From an uncultured Haloferula sp. (GTDB taxonomy: Bacteria; Verrucomicrobiota; Verrucomicrobiae; Verrucomicrobiales; Akkermansiaceae): DNA of 11,422 nucleotides. The stretch covers positions 1 through 11,422 of the forward strand of contig CAMLOZ010000045.1 in NCBI GenBank assembly GCA_946481625.1. The letters run 5' to 3'. The position numbers and the translations under genes are program-made. Every line of letters starts with the position of its first letter. The stretch's first letter is position 1. Of this stretch, positions 1-7,335 are shown in pieces. The notes under the pieces were generated by a model. The model saw nothing but the letters and a program-made list of their open reading frames with translations. It had not been told where the DNA came from and ran no database searches.

Positions 1-1
1 C

Positions 2-955
2 ATCGCCGAGCGCCGCGTGCCGCAGGACGGCCGTATCGTGAAGCAGGTCGGCGACCGCCAGGTCGACATGCGTGTTTCCACGCTGCCGACCCAGTACGGC
101 GAGTCGGTGGTGCTCCGCGTTCTCGACCGCTCTTCCGTCAACCTTTCCTTGGAAGCCCTCTCGCTGCCGCCCTCGATCTACGAGTACATTTGCGACACCA
201 TCGAGAAGCCGAACGGCATCTTCATCGTGACCGGCCCCACCGGTGCCGGCAAGACCACCACCCTCTACGCGGCGCTCCAGCGCATCAACACGATCGATGC
301 CAAGCTCCTGACCGCCGAGGACCCGGTGGAATACGACATCGACGGCATCATCCAGATCCCCGTGAACGAGGGGATCGGCCTGACCTTCCCGCGCGTGCTC
401 CGCGCCTTCCTCCGTCAGGATCCGGACCGGATCATGGTCGGGGAGATGCGCGACATGGACACCGCGCAGATCGCGATCCAGGCCTCGCTGACCGGTCACT
501 TGGTGCTCTCGACCCTCCACACCAACGACGCGCCCGGTGCGGTAACCCGTCTGGTGGACATGGGTTGCGAACCGTTCCTGGTCGCGGCTTCGTTGGAAGG
601 TGTTCTGGCTCAGCGACTTGTGCGGACCATCTGCAAGAACTGCAAGGCCTCCTACGAGCCGAACGAGAGCATCCTGACCCAACTCGGCGTGGCGGTCCAC
701 GAACTGGGCGACAAGGATTTCTTCACCGGCCGAGGCTGCGAGGTGTGCGGCAACAGCGGTTACAAGGGTCGGAAAGGCCTCTACGAACTGCTCGACATCA
801 CCGACCCCATCCGGGAACTCATCACCGACCGGGCCCCGACCGTCGTGATCAAACAGAAGGCGATGGAGCTCGGCATGCAGACCCTCCGCGAGGACGGCCT
901 GCGAAACATCTACCTCGGCCACACCACCATCGAGGAAGTTCTGAAATACACCTGA
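2..955 (+). CDS. gspE: GspE/PilB-type secretion or pilus assembly ATPase, 3' part
   Basis: Cytoplasmic hexameric ATPase that powers pseudopilus or pilus assembly at the inner membrane. The frame is open from base 2, so the N-terminus lies outside the window; its first residues ([12 protein letters not shown]) match the family just before the catalytic core. Visible motifs in order are the Walker A loop [10 protein letters not shown] (bases 233-262), the Walker B region RIMVGEMRD (428-454), the His box STLHTND, and two CxxC pairs (cysteines at 632, 641, 737 and 746) that form the zinc-binding tetracysteine element of GspE/PilB. The zinc element and the GspF/GspG-like genes downstream favour an assembly ATPase over the retraction ATPase PilT. 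GspE (type II secretion) and PilB (type IV pilus) cannot be fully separated without the N-terminal domain. It ends in TGA, 83 nt before the next gene. Confidence 0.95.
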   Translation: MAERRVPQDGRIVKQVGDRQVDMRVSTLPTQYGESVVLRVLDRSSVNLSLEALSLPPSIYEYICDTIEKPNGIFIVTGPTGAGKTTTLYAALQRINTIDAKLLTAEDPVEYDIDGIIQIPVNEGIGLTFPRVLRAFLRQDPDRIMVGEMRDMDTAQIAIQASLTGHLVLSTLHTNDAPGAVTRLVDMGCEPFLVAASLEGVLAQRLVRTICKNCKASYEPNESILTQLGVAVHELGDKDFFTGRGCEVCGNSGYKGRKGLYELLDITDPIRELITDRAPTVVIKQKAMELGMQTLREDGLRNIYLGHTTIEEVLKYT

Positions 956-1038
956 TTGACACGAACCGGCGCGAATTTTGAGTCGCCAGCATCCATTTGT
1001 GCGATCACATTCCCATCACTCGATTTAAAAACAACCCC

Positions 1039-2331
1039 ATGCCTCAGTTCCAATTCACCGCCGCCGACGCCAAGGGCGAGCAGATGTCCGGCACGATCGA
1101 ATCGACGAGCGAAGCCGAAGCCATCCAGCAGCTCCGTTCCCAAGGCTACTACCCCCTGCAGGTTGTCGAGGCCGGCAAGGGCAAGCTCGCCAAGAAGGCC
1201 GCCAAGAAAGGGAAGGCCGCTCCGGGACAGAAGAAAGGTCCCAAAGCCACCACCGGCGGTCGCATCAAGCCGAAGATCCTGATGATCTTCACCCGTCAGC
1301 TTGCGACGCTGATCGATTCCGGCCTGCCCTTGCTGCGCGGCCTCACCGTGCTTTCCAAGCAGGAGCCCAATCCGGTGCTCCGCGGCACCATCGCCGCGCT
1401 CGCCGATTCGGTGCAGTCCGGTTCCACCTTCTCCGAAGCGCTCGCGCAGCACCCGAAGATCTTCAACAAGCTCTACGTGAACATGGTGAAGGCTGGCGAG
1501 CTGGGCGGTGTGCTTGAAGTCGTCCTCGTCCGTCTCGCCGAGTACCAGGAGAAGGCGCACAAGCTGAAGAACAAGATCGTTTCGGCGATGGTCTATCCGA
1601 TCATCGTGATGTTCATCGCGGTCGCGATCCTGATCTTCCTGATGCTCTTCATCGTTCCGAAGTTCGAGTCGATGTTCGCGGAACTCGGCAAGGACGCGGA
1701 ACTGCCGATGATCTCGCAGGTCGTGTTCGGCACCTCGAAGTTCTTCCTGAATGCCACGCTGGTGCCGCCGGTGCCGAACGTGGTCTGGTTCCTCGTCGCC
1801 ATCGGCCTGGTCTGCGTGGGCTTCAACATGTGGGGCAAGACCAAGGGCGGTCGCAAGATGATCGACACGCTGAAGCTGAGGGCTCCGATCTTCGGCGATA
1901 TCCAGCGCAAGTCGGCCATTGCCCGTTTCTCCCGCACCCTGGGCACCCTGGTGACCTCGGGCGTGCCGATCCTCCAGGCGCTGAACATCACCCGCGATAC
2001 CGCCGGCAACGTCATCGTTTCCGACGCGATCGAAAAAGTGCACGAGGCGGTCAAGGAAGGGGAGTCGATCGTGACCCCGCTGCAGGCATCGAATGTCTTC
2101 CCCTCGATGGTTATCTCGATGGTGGACGTGGGTGAGGAGACCGGCCAGCTCCCGGAAATGCTTCTGAAGGTGGCCGACGTCTATGACGATGAAGTGGACA
2201 ACGCCGTGACCGCGCTTACCTCGATCCTGGAGCCGATCATGATCGTTATCCTCGCCCTCGTGGTGGGTGCCGTGGTGTTCGCGCTCTTCCTGCCGCTCAT
2301 CAAGATCATCTCCGAAATGGGCAACATGTGA
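1039..2331 (+). CDS. gspF: GspF/PilC-type inner-membrane assembly protein
   Basis: Polytopic inner-membrane platform protein of type II secretion/type IV pilus machines, the partner of the ATPase encoded just upstream. The 430-residue product has the usual two T2SSF domains, about residues 81-205 and 291-415. Hydrophobic segments lie near 184-210, 248-267 and 399-422. The N-terminal piece (MPQFQFTAADAKGE) is typical of the family. Between it and domain 1 is a lysine-rich linker, residues 45-79, with 12 lysines. I chose the ATG at 1039 because the family N-terminus starts there; a TTG at 997 would add 14 residues without family character. No Shine-Dalgarno sequence precedes the start. It is probably co-transcribed with the ATPase gene (83-nt gap) and the pseudopilin gene (55-nt gap). 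Confidence 0.95.
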   Translation: MPQFQFTAADAKGEQMSGTIESTSEAEAIQQLRSQGYYPLQVVEAGKGKLAKKAAKKGKAAPGQKKGPKATTGGRIKPKILMIFTRQLATLIDSGLPLLRGLTVLSKQEPNPVLRGTIAALADSVQSGSTFSEALAQHPKIFNKLYVNMVKAGELGGVLEVVLVRLAEYQEKAHKLKNKIVSAMVYPIIVMFIAVAILIFLMLFIVPKFESMFAELGKDAELPMISQVVFGTSKFFLNATLVPPVPNVVWFLVAIGLVCVGFNMWGKTKGGRKMIDTLKLRAPIFGDIQRKSAIARFSRTLGTLVTSGVPILQALNITRDTAGNVIVSDAIEKVHEAVKEGESIVTPLQASNVFPSMVISMVDVGEETGQLPEMLLKVADVYDDEVDNAVTALTSILEPIMIVILALVVGAVVFALFLPLIKIISEMGNM

Positions 2332-2341
2332 ACCGGCTCGC

Positions 2342-2361
2342 GGGCGGCCTCCGGGCCGCCC
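2342..2361 (+). other. GC-rich hairpin between gspF and gspG
   Basis: Perfect 8-bp inverted repeat GGGCGGCC / GGCCGCCC around a 4-nt loop TCCG, 10 nt after the gspF stop. It is not followed by a T-run, so it is not a classical intrinsic terminator. It may stabilise the upstream mRNA or reduce read-through, which could set different levels of the platform protein and the more abundant pseudopilin. That role is inference. Confidence 0.5.
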
Positions 2362-2386
2362 CGTTCCACGGGAATCCGATATACGC

Positions 2387-2926
2387 ATGAAACAACCCGC
2401 TTTCCGCCGCCGCGCCGCCGGCTTCAGCTTGATGGAGCTGGTGGTCGTCGTGGCCATCATCGTCGTCCTTGCCGCGCTGACCTTGGTCGGGATGAGCTTC
2501 ATCAACGCCAAGCAGGCCCGCGACAAGGCCAAGCTCCAGGTGAAGCTGCTGGATCTCGCGATCGAGAACTACCATTCGGACAACAAGACCTATCCGCCGC
2601 ACCAGGACCCGGAGGGTCTGAAGGGAGACGAGGTGCTCTACAAGTACCTCTATTACGATGGTTTCGAAGCGAAGGACTCCGGCGGTACGATCTACCTTCC
2701 CGAGCTCGATCCCGAGAACAACACCAAGGGCGGTCAGGCTTGGATGCAGGGAACAGGTGCCCAGGCCCAGATCATCGATCCCTGGGCCAATACCTACCGC
2801 TATCGCTCCGGTGATGCTCCGGACGCCCGCAATCCGGACTTCGATGTCTGGTCTTGCGGACCGGACGGGAGGACCAACCCGGATCCCAAGCACAAGGATA
2901 GTCTCGATGACATCGGGAACTGGTAA
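2387..2926 (+). CDS. gspG: GspG-type major pseudopilin
   Basis: Major pseudopilin, the subunit polymerised by the GspE/GspF machine. The 179-residue product has a class III signal: basic MKQPAFRRRAAG, then FSLMELVVVV. Prepilin peptidase would cut after Gly12, leaving Phe13 as the first mature residue and Glu17 at the conserved +5 position, followed by one hydrophobic helix (about 16-36). Downstream, the segment KLQVKLLDLAIENYHSDN, the DPWANTYRYR block and the C-terminal SCGPDGR...DDIGNW block are the core and calcium-loop elements typical of GspG rather than of type IV pilins. The ATG at 2387 places the basic leader correctly; the frame is open further upstream but without pilin character. 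The product is 30-40 residues longer than a typical GspG, mainly between helix and C-terminal loop. Confidence 0.93.
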   Translation: MKQPAFRRRAAGFSLMELVVVVAIIVVLAALTLVGMSFINAKQARDKAKLQVKLLDLAIENYHSDNKTYPPHQDPEGLKGDEVLYKYLYYDGFEAKDSGGTIYLPELDPENNTKGGQAWMQGTGAQAQIIDPWANTYRYRSGDAPDARNPDFDVWSCGPDGRTNPDPKHKDSLDDIGNW

Positions 2927-2933
2927 TTTGGAT

Positions 2934-2963
2934 CCGGCGGCTTTCGAGCCGCCGGTTCTGTTT
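2934..2963 (+). terminator. Intrinsic terminator after gspG
   Basis: Perfect 9-bp stem CCGGCGGCT / AGCCGCCGG closed by a stable TTCG tetraloop, 7 nt after the gspG stop and followed by the T-rich tail TTCTGTTT. This fits a Rho-independent terminator ending the secretion operon. The tail is short and interrupted, so termination may be partial. Confidence 0.8.
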
Positions 2964-3034
2964 CGGGCCCTTGTGTTTCCCGTGACCGGGATTCCGCTGC
3001 ATCTTGTCTCTTTACGCTCGACGCGGGAGCATGA

Positions 3035-3051
3035 CGGGGCCTTTTTCCCCG
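3035..3051 (+). other. Small hairpin just before a start codon
   Basis: Arms CGGGG / CCCCG flank a 7-nt pyrimidine loop CCTTTTT, ending 4 nt before the ATG at 3056. It could cover the ribosome landing site of the unknown basic protein. With only 5 bp it may be chance in GC-rich DNA. Confidence 0.25.
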
Positions 3052-3055
3052 CAGC

Positions 3056-3697
3056 ATGAGCGACCAGAACGAAGAAAGCCCCGCAGCACCGGAAGCTCCC
3101 GCCGCCAAGGTGGCGAAGAAGCGCCCTGCGGTGCGCAAGTCGTCCAAACCGGCGGCGAAGACCAGCGGAGAACCTGCCCCCGCTGCAGCCCCTGAATCCT
3201 CTCCCGAACCGTCTCCATCTCCCGCTCCCGTTTCGCGCGAGGAGGCCGCTCCGGCACTGTCGGCGCCTTCGGAAAGCAGCTCCTCCGACTCATCGGATGG
3301 CGGTCGGATTGCCTTCCTTGTCGAAACTCCGGCACCGGAACCCGGTGGAAGTTCCAAGAAGCGCCGCCGCCGCAAGAAGAAACACGGCCAGGGAGCGCAG
3401 CCAGGCCAGCCACAGCACCCGCATGCGGTTTCGGCTCCAAGCGAGGCCGCGACCCACGCGCCGTCCGTAATCTCCGTGGAGCCCGCGCATTCCCATGCTC
3501 CCGCCATGCACGCCGCCCCTCGGCCGAAGCTCGATCCCGAGCAGGTGGCGAAGAAGGCATGGAAGATCTTCCAGTCGGAGGTGGGGGAGGAAGGCCTCGC
3601 GCTGATCGACGATCACGATGCGCGGGAAATCTCGCGCCGTTGCTTCCGTCTCGCGGAGATCTTCCTCGAGGAAGCCGCGCGCCGCTCGCAACGCTGA
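3056..3697 (+). CDS. Low-complexity basic protein of unknown function
   Basis: I do not recognise this gene. The 213-residue product has two parts. Residues 1 to about 155 are low complexity, rich in Ala, Pro, Ser, Glu and Lys, with a strongly basic patch SSKKRRRRKKKHGQG near residues 100-114 and a His/Ala/Pro stretch after it, and look disordered. The last 55 or so residues (PEQVAKKAWKIFQSEVGEEG...EEAARRSQR) form a compact, probably helical domain. No signal peptide or membrane segment is seen. The basic patch suggests contact with nucleic acid or ribosomes, which is inference only. The gene follows the gspG terminator, starts at an ATG without a Shine-Dalgarno, and converges on the next gene with 7 nt between stops. 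Antisense frames here are cysteine/tryptophan-rich and unlike a protein, which supports this reading. Confidence 0.75.
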   Translation: MSDQNEESPAAPEAPAAKVAKKRPAVRKSSKPAAKTSGEPAPAAAPESSPEPSPSPAPVSREEAAPALSAPSESSSSDSSDGGRIAFLVETPAPEPGGSSKKRRRRKKKHGQGAQPGQPQHPHAVSAPSEAATHAPSVISVEPAHSHAPAMHAAPRPKLDPEQVAKKAWKIFQSEVGEEGLALIDDHDAREISRRCFRLAEIFLEEAARRSQR

Positions 3698-3704
3698 GCC
3701 TGAC

Positions 3705-4235
3705 CTAGCGCGCGGCGTCCAGCTTGCCCTGCAGTTCGCGGGCAAGCTCGGTCTTTCCGGTGGCCTCCGCCAAGCTCACCCGCAAGCGGATAACCTCCGG
3801 TCGCGATCTCTCGGCGTCCGACATGCTTTCCAGCAAGGAGATCGCTTCCGCGTGGTCGCCGATGGAAAGGGCACCCTCCAGAAGGTCGGTGCGGCTGATG
3901 GCACCCGGCTCAAGCGGCTTGGCCGGATAGACGGCCCAGCGGGCTTGGTCGGGGAGTTCGGCGGCATTGTCGTTCACCTGCTCCAGATAAACGAACTCGT
4001 CGCCCTCCCGGAGTTGCCGCCATTGGTTCAAGGTGAGCACGATCACGAACCCGAGGATGCAAAGCGTCGTCTCCAGGATGAACGGGGTGGTCACGATGCC
4101 CAGCACGCGGGCGAAGAATTCTCCCGCGACACCGGGGAGGTGAGCCCCGAAGGCAACCGCCACGAAAAGTCCCGACAAACCCGCCAGAATCCCGACGCTT
4201 GCCCCCACCTGCCGCCATTTTTCGTCGCGCGCCAT
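3705..4235 (-). CDS. Two-helix membrane protein with TPR-like C-terminus, unknown function
   Basis: I do not recognise the family. The 176-residue product has two hydrophobic segments, about residues 10-31 and 44-69. A soluble C-terminal half follows, likely cytoplasmic because the N-terminus is charged (MARDEKWR) and the helices form one hairpin. The last 70 residues contain two helix pairs (GDHAEAISLLESM and TGKTELARELQGKL) with the look of tetratricopeptide-type repeats, suggesting protein binding. The start is the ATG at 4235 (complement), preceded by CCCGGGA, a poor ribosome-binding site. The gene is transcribed from the AT-rich intergenic strip and converges on the upstream unknown gene with only 7 nt between the stops. 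Calling it a tail-anchored scaffold or regulatory membrane protein would be a guess. Confidence 0.8.
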   Translation of the reverse strand: MARDEKWRQVGASVGILAGLSGLFVAVAFGAHLPGVAGEFFARVLGIVTTPFILETTLCILGFVIVLTLNQWRQLREGDEFVYLEQVNDNAAELPDQARWAVYPAKPLEPGAISRTDLLEGALSIGDHAEAISLLESMSDAERSRPEVIRLRVSLAEATGKTELARELQGKLDAAR

Positions 4236-4269
4236 TCCCGGGAAAATTAACCCGCCCGCGGCGGGATGC

Positions 4270-4325
4270 GAATCTCATTATTTTTTAAATAATCTTGATT
4301 ATTTCTAAAAATTTAGGTTTTTTCG
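4270..4325. promoter_or_regulatory. AT-rich divergent promoter region with 18-bp palindrome
   Basis: This stretch is almost pure A/T in a GC-rich window and lies between the minus-strand membrane protein gene and the plus-strand genes starting at 4336. Its centre is a perfect inverted repeat, AAATAATC / GATTATTT (4287-4294 and 4297-4304), separated by TT. The placement fits promoters for one or both directions with a dimeric-repressor operator. A TTGATT at 4295-4300 could be a -35 element for the plus strand, but no good -10 follows at the usual distance. A nucleoid-protein site is an alternative. Confidence 0.45.
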
Positions 4326-4335
4326 GGCGGTTCTC

Positions 4336-4557
4336 ATGTCTCTCGAACGGATGAAGATGATCGGCCTCGCCGCGCTTTGCATCGCTTTGACCCTGGCGGC
4401 GCGGCGGACGATTGCGGAGTCGTCCCCCCGAGCGCTCGACCAAGGTGTCCGGCCCGTTTCGACCCTGCAGGAAGGTGGCGAGGTTTGGACCATCCCGGTC
4501 GAGATAGTCGAAGTCGGTGCCGCCCCCCGCCTCCATCAGGTGCCGCTGCGGAATTGA
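4336..4557 (+). CDS. Small ORF, possible secreted or membrane-anchored peptide
   Basis: A 73-residue frame opening with MSLERMKMIGLAALCIALTLAARR: a short charged head and a hydrophobic stretch of about 14 residues that could be a signal peptide. The remainder has no family character I recognise. Third codon positions are mostly G or C, as in neighbouring genes, and it directly follows the AT-rich promoter-like strip; both facts favour a real gene. Against it are the mediocre hydrophobic core and competing frames on the other strand. It ends 50 nt before cysS, so it may be a leader ORF of the cysS-hemB transcript, or that stretch may be non-coding leader. Confidence 0.4.
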   Translation: MSLERMKMIGLAALCIALTLAARRTIAESSPRALDQGVRPVSTLQEGGEVWTIPVEIVEVGAAPRLHQVPLRN

Positions 4558-4607
4558 TTCGCCGTCGCGGTTGAAATCGCCGGAGCCAAGCGTTAGACCC
4601 GCTGGTG

Positions 4608-5999
4608 ATGCGGCTATACGACACGCTGGACCGCGAGCTCAAGGAGCTCCGCCCCCTCGACGGCACGACCTTCCGGTTCTACTGCTGCGGCCCCACGGTT
4701 TATGGCCCCGCGCACATCGGAAACTTCCGCACTTTCGTCCTCCAGGATGTCTTCCGCCGGACCCTCGAAACGGGCGGGATGCGGACCTTCCACGTGCGGA
4801 ACATCACCGACGTGGACGACAAGACGATCCGCGACAGCCAGGCCGCCGGCAAATCCCTGACTGAATTCACCGCCCACTGGACCGAGAAGTTCCACGCCGA
4901 TTGCGAGGCGCTGGGAATGCTGCCACCCCATGTCGAGCCGGGAGCCGTCGAGCACATCCCGCAGCAGATCGCGATGATCGCGACGTTGGTGGAAAAGGGT
5001 CATGCCTACGCCTCCGAGGATGGCTCGGTGTATTTCAACATCGCGTCTTATCCCGCCTACGGAAGGCTCTCCCGGCTGGATACCCGCGAACTCGAACTTG
5101 GCAAAACCCAGAACACGCGTGCCCATTCCGACGAGTATGAGAAGGACAGCCTCTCCGATTTCGTGTTGTGGAAGGGCCGCAAGCCCGAGGATGGTGAAAA
5201 CCACTGGCCCTCGCCCTGGGGTGAGGGGAGGCCGGGCTGGCACCTCGAGTGCTCGGCGATGATCCAGGAGTATCTCGGCAAGGACTTCGACCTGCATTCG
5301 GGCGGGGTGGACCTGATGTTCCCGCATCACGAGAACGAGATCGCCCAAAGCCAGTGCGCCTGCGGCGGGCACTTCGCGGCTCATTGGTTCCACACCACGC
5401 ACCTGTTGGTGGACGGCGGGAAGATGTCGAAGTCGCTGAACAACTTTTACACGCTCGACGATCTCGCGGCGAAGGGCTTCACGGCTATGGAGGTGCGCTA
5501 CGTGCTGATCGGCGCGCACTACCGCAAGCAACTCAACTTCACGCTCGATTCGCTCCACGCCGCGCGCGAGGCGATGGCCAAGCTGGCGAAAGCCGCACGC
5601 AACCTGGCGGCGAAGGCTCCGGCCGAAGTGCCGCTCGCGTCGGTGGAGTTCGGCCCCTTCCAAGCCGCTTGGGATTCGCTCAACGACGACCTCAATACCC
5701 CCGGCTGCCTCGGCGGGCTCTTCACCGGCCTGCGGGAAGCCGCCAGGCTGGAAGGGGAGGATGCGGCAAAGGCCCTGGCGGCCTTCAACCGCATTCTCCG
5801 CGCGCTCGGCCTCATTCTTCCCGAGGAAGAGCCGGAGGCGGATGTCCCTGCCGATATCCGGGCCATCGCCGAAGAGCGCTGGGCGGCTCGCAGTGCTAAG
5901 GACTGGGCGAAAGCGGACGAGATGCGGAAGCAACTCACGGCCCTCGGCTGGAACATGAAGGACGGGAAGGAGAGCTACGAGCTTGCTCCCGTATCGTGA
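4608..5999 (+). CDS. cysS: Cysteinyl-tRNA synthetase
   Basis: Class I aminoacyl-tRNA synthetase that charges tRNA-Cys using ATP. The 463-residue length is normal. The HIGH-type motif is HIGN at residues 36-39 and the KMSKS loop is at 272-276. The zinc site that recognises the cysteine thiol is complete: Cys27, Cys215, His240 and Glu244, with the same spacing between the last three ligands as in the E. coli enzyme. The C-terminal end (about 405-463) carries the expected helical tRNA-binding region with WAKADEMRKQL. I chose the ATG at 4608; a GTG one codon upstream is possible. No T-box-like leader fits in the 50 nt before it. hemB starts 26 nt after the stop, so co-transcription is likely. Confidence 0.97.
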   Translation: MRLYDTLDRELKELRPLDGTTFRFYCCGPTVYGPAHIGNFRTFVLQDVFRRTLETGGMRTFHVRNITDVDDKTIRDSQAAGKSLTEFTAHWTEKFHADCEALGMLPPHVEPGAVEHIPQQIAMIATLVEKGHAYASEDGSVYFNIASYPAYGRLSRLDTRELELGKTQNTRAHSDEYEKDSLSDFVLWKGRKPEDGENHWPSPWGEGRPGWHLECSAMIQEYLGKDFDLHSGGVDLMFPHHENEIAQSQCACGGHFAAHWFHTTHLLVDGGKMSKSLNNFYTLDDLAAKGFTAMEVRYVLIGAHYRKQLNFTLDSLHAAREAMAKLAKAARNLAAKAPAEVPLASVEFGPFQAAWDSLNDDLNTPGCLGGLFTGLREAARLEGEDAAKALAAFNRILRALGLILPEEEPEADVPADIRAIAEERWAARSAKDWAKADEMRKQLTALGWNMKDGKESYELAPVS

Positions 6000-6025
6000 T
6001 AGAAATCCCATCTCCTAATTCCGCG

Positions 6026-7015
6026 ATGAACCTTCCCATCCGTCCCCGCCGCAACCGCCGCACCCCGGCGATCCGTTCGCTTGTCCGCGAGAACGTGCTC
6101 ACTCCGGCGGACTTCATCCTGCCGCTTTTCCTTCACGAGGACGCCACGGACACGGCGATTGCCTCGATGCCCGGCGTGACGCGCTGGTCCTTGGTAGGCT
6201 TGGTGAGGGAAGCGGGCGAAGCCCATGCACTGGGTGTCCCAGCAGTGGTGCTGTTTCCGAAGATCGAGGAAGCTCTCAAGACGCCGCTCGCGGAAGAATG
6301 CCACAATGACGATGGCCTCGTGCCGCGCGCGATCCGGGCGCTGAAGGCGGCGCATCCCACGCTTTGCGTGATCACGGATGTCGCACTCGATCCCTACAAT
6401 TCCGACGGCCACGACGGTGTCGTCCGCCGCGACGAGAGGGGCGAGTTGCAGATCCTCAACGACGAGACCGTCGAGATTCTCTGCCGGCAGGCGCTCTGTC
6501 ACGCGCGGGCAGGAGCGGATATCGTTTCACCGAGCGACATGATGGACGGTCGGGTCGCCGCGTTACGCGATGCCTTGGATGCCGAGGGCTTCGAACACGT
6601 CTCGATCCTGAGCTACTCCGCGAAGTACGCTTCCGCTTTCTACGGGCCCTTCCGGGGCGCGCTCGATTCCGCACCGAAGGAGGGCGACAAGAAGACCTAT
6701 CAAATGGATCCGGGCAACGCCCGCGAGGCGATCCGGGAAATCCTGCTGGATGAGGCCGAGGGAGCCGACATGGTGATGGTGAAGCCCGCCGGGCCTTACC
6801 TCGATATCATCGCCCGCGTGCGCGAAAGTACGACACTTCCCGTAGCAGCCTATCAGGTCAGCGGGGAGTACCTCATGATCGAAAGCGCCGCCGCGGCGGG
6901 CTGGGTGGATGGCAAGGCGATCGCTCTGGAAAGCCTGATGGGGATCAAGAGGGCAGGGGCGGACATGATCCTGACCTATTACGCGAAGCGGGCTGCGGAG
7001 TGGCTGCGGGCGTAG
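6026..7015 (+). CDS. hemB: Porphobilinogen synthase (delta-aminolevulinate dehydratase)
   Basis: Condenses two 5-aminolevulinate molecules to porphobilinogen in tetrapyrrole (haem) synthesis, in the cytoplasm. The 329-residue product carries both Schiff-base lysines: Lys200 in SAKYASAFYGPFR and Lys253 in MVKPAGPYLDI. The region that holds three catalytic-zinc cysteines in zinc-type enzymes reads DVALDPYNSDGHDG, with aspartates at 118, 122 and 130. By family knowledge this is the cysteine-free, magnesium-stimulated type known from Pseudomonas and rhizobia. The ATG at 6026 gives the usual N-terminus (PIRPRRNRRTPAIR); a GTG at 5996 overlapping the cysS stop is less likely. Its TAG stop directly abuts the stop of the opposing rhaM gene with no bases between, and no terminator hairpin is seen there. 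Confidence 0.97.
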   Translation: MNLPIRPRRNRRTPAIRSLVRENVLTPADFILPLFLHEDATDTAIASMPGVTRWSLVGLVREAGEAHALGVPAVVLFPKIEEALKTPLAEECHNDDGLVPRAIRALKAAHPTLCVITDVALDPYNSDGHDGVVRRDERGELQILNDETVEILCRQALCHARAGADIVSPSDMMDGRVAALRDALDAEGFEHVSILSYSAKYASAFYGPFRGALDSAPKEGDKKTYQMDPGNAREAIREILLDEAEGADMVMVKPAGPYLDIIARVRESTTLPVAAYQVSGEYLMIESAAAAGWVDGKAIALESLMGIKRAGADMILTYYAKRAAEWLRA

Positions 7016-7330
7016 TCAGTCCAGATGGAATACCTCGCGCAGCGGCACCGAGACGGGTGCCCCATCGGGATTTGCCGGCATGAGCTCGCTCATATGGTGC
7101 CACCAGCGCCGGCACACATCGGTCGTCGCGATGGCAGCCCAGTATTCCTCACTCTCGATCTCCGCGTAGCCGAAGAGCTGGCGGGTCTCCTCGTGCAGGA
7201 AGATCGAGTAGTTATGAACGCCATGCCGCTTCAGCACCTCCTCCAATTCCTGCCAGATCGGCCGGTGCCTCCGCTCGTATTCCTCCTCGCAACCGGCGTT
7301 CACCGACATGACGAAAGCCTTGCGAATCAT
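7016..7330 (-). CDS. rhaM: L-rhamnose mutarotase
   Basis: Interconverts the alpha and beta anomers of L-rhamnose, the first non-rate-limiting help in rhamnose use. The 104-residue length equals that of the E. coli enzyme. The family positions are all present: Tyr18, His22 in RRHRPIW, Tyr41 in HNYSIF, and the Trp76-Trp77 pair in RRWWHHM. It is the second gene of a minus-strand pair, starting 5 nt after the ribBA stop, so it is almost surely co-transcribed with riboflavin synthesis. That is an unusual partner, since rhaM normally sits with rhamnose isomerase, kinase and aldolase genes, and none of those is in the window. Some family members act on other sugars such as fucose or related 6-deoxy sugars, so the substrate is likely but not certain. 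Confidence 0.92.
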   Translation of the reverse strand: MIRKAFVMSVNAGCEEEYERRHRPIWQELEEVLKRHGVHNYSIFLHEETRQLFGYAEIESEEYWAAIATTDVCRRWWHHMSELMPANPDGAPVSVPLREVFHLD

Positions 7331-7335
7331 GGCGC

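Noticed and set aside
910..2532. Long antisense open frame across gspF
   Set aside because: It is the mirror of a well-supported gene in GC-rich DNA, with a His/Arg/Asp-rich composition and no family motifs.
4558..4607. T-box leader of cysS
   Set aside because: Only 50 nt are available after the small ORF, and no T-box core or terminator hairpin is visible.
4614..6011. Long antisense open frame across cysS
   Set aside because: cysS has complete catalytic and zinc motifs; the opposing frame shows only codon-bias composition.
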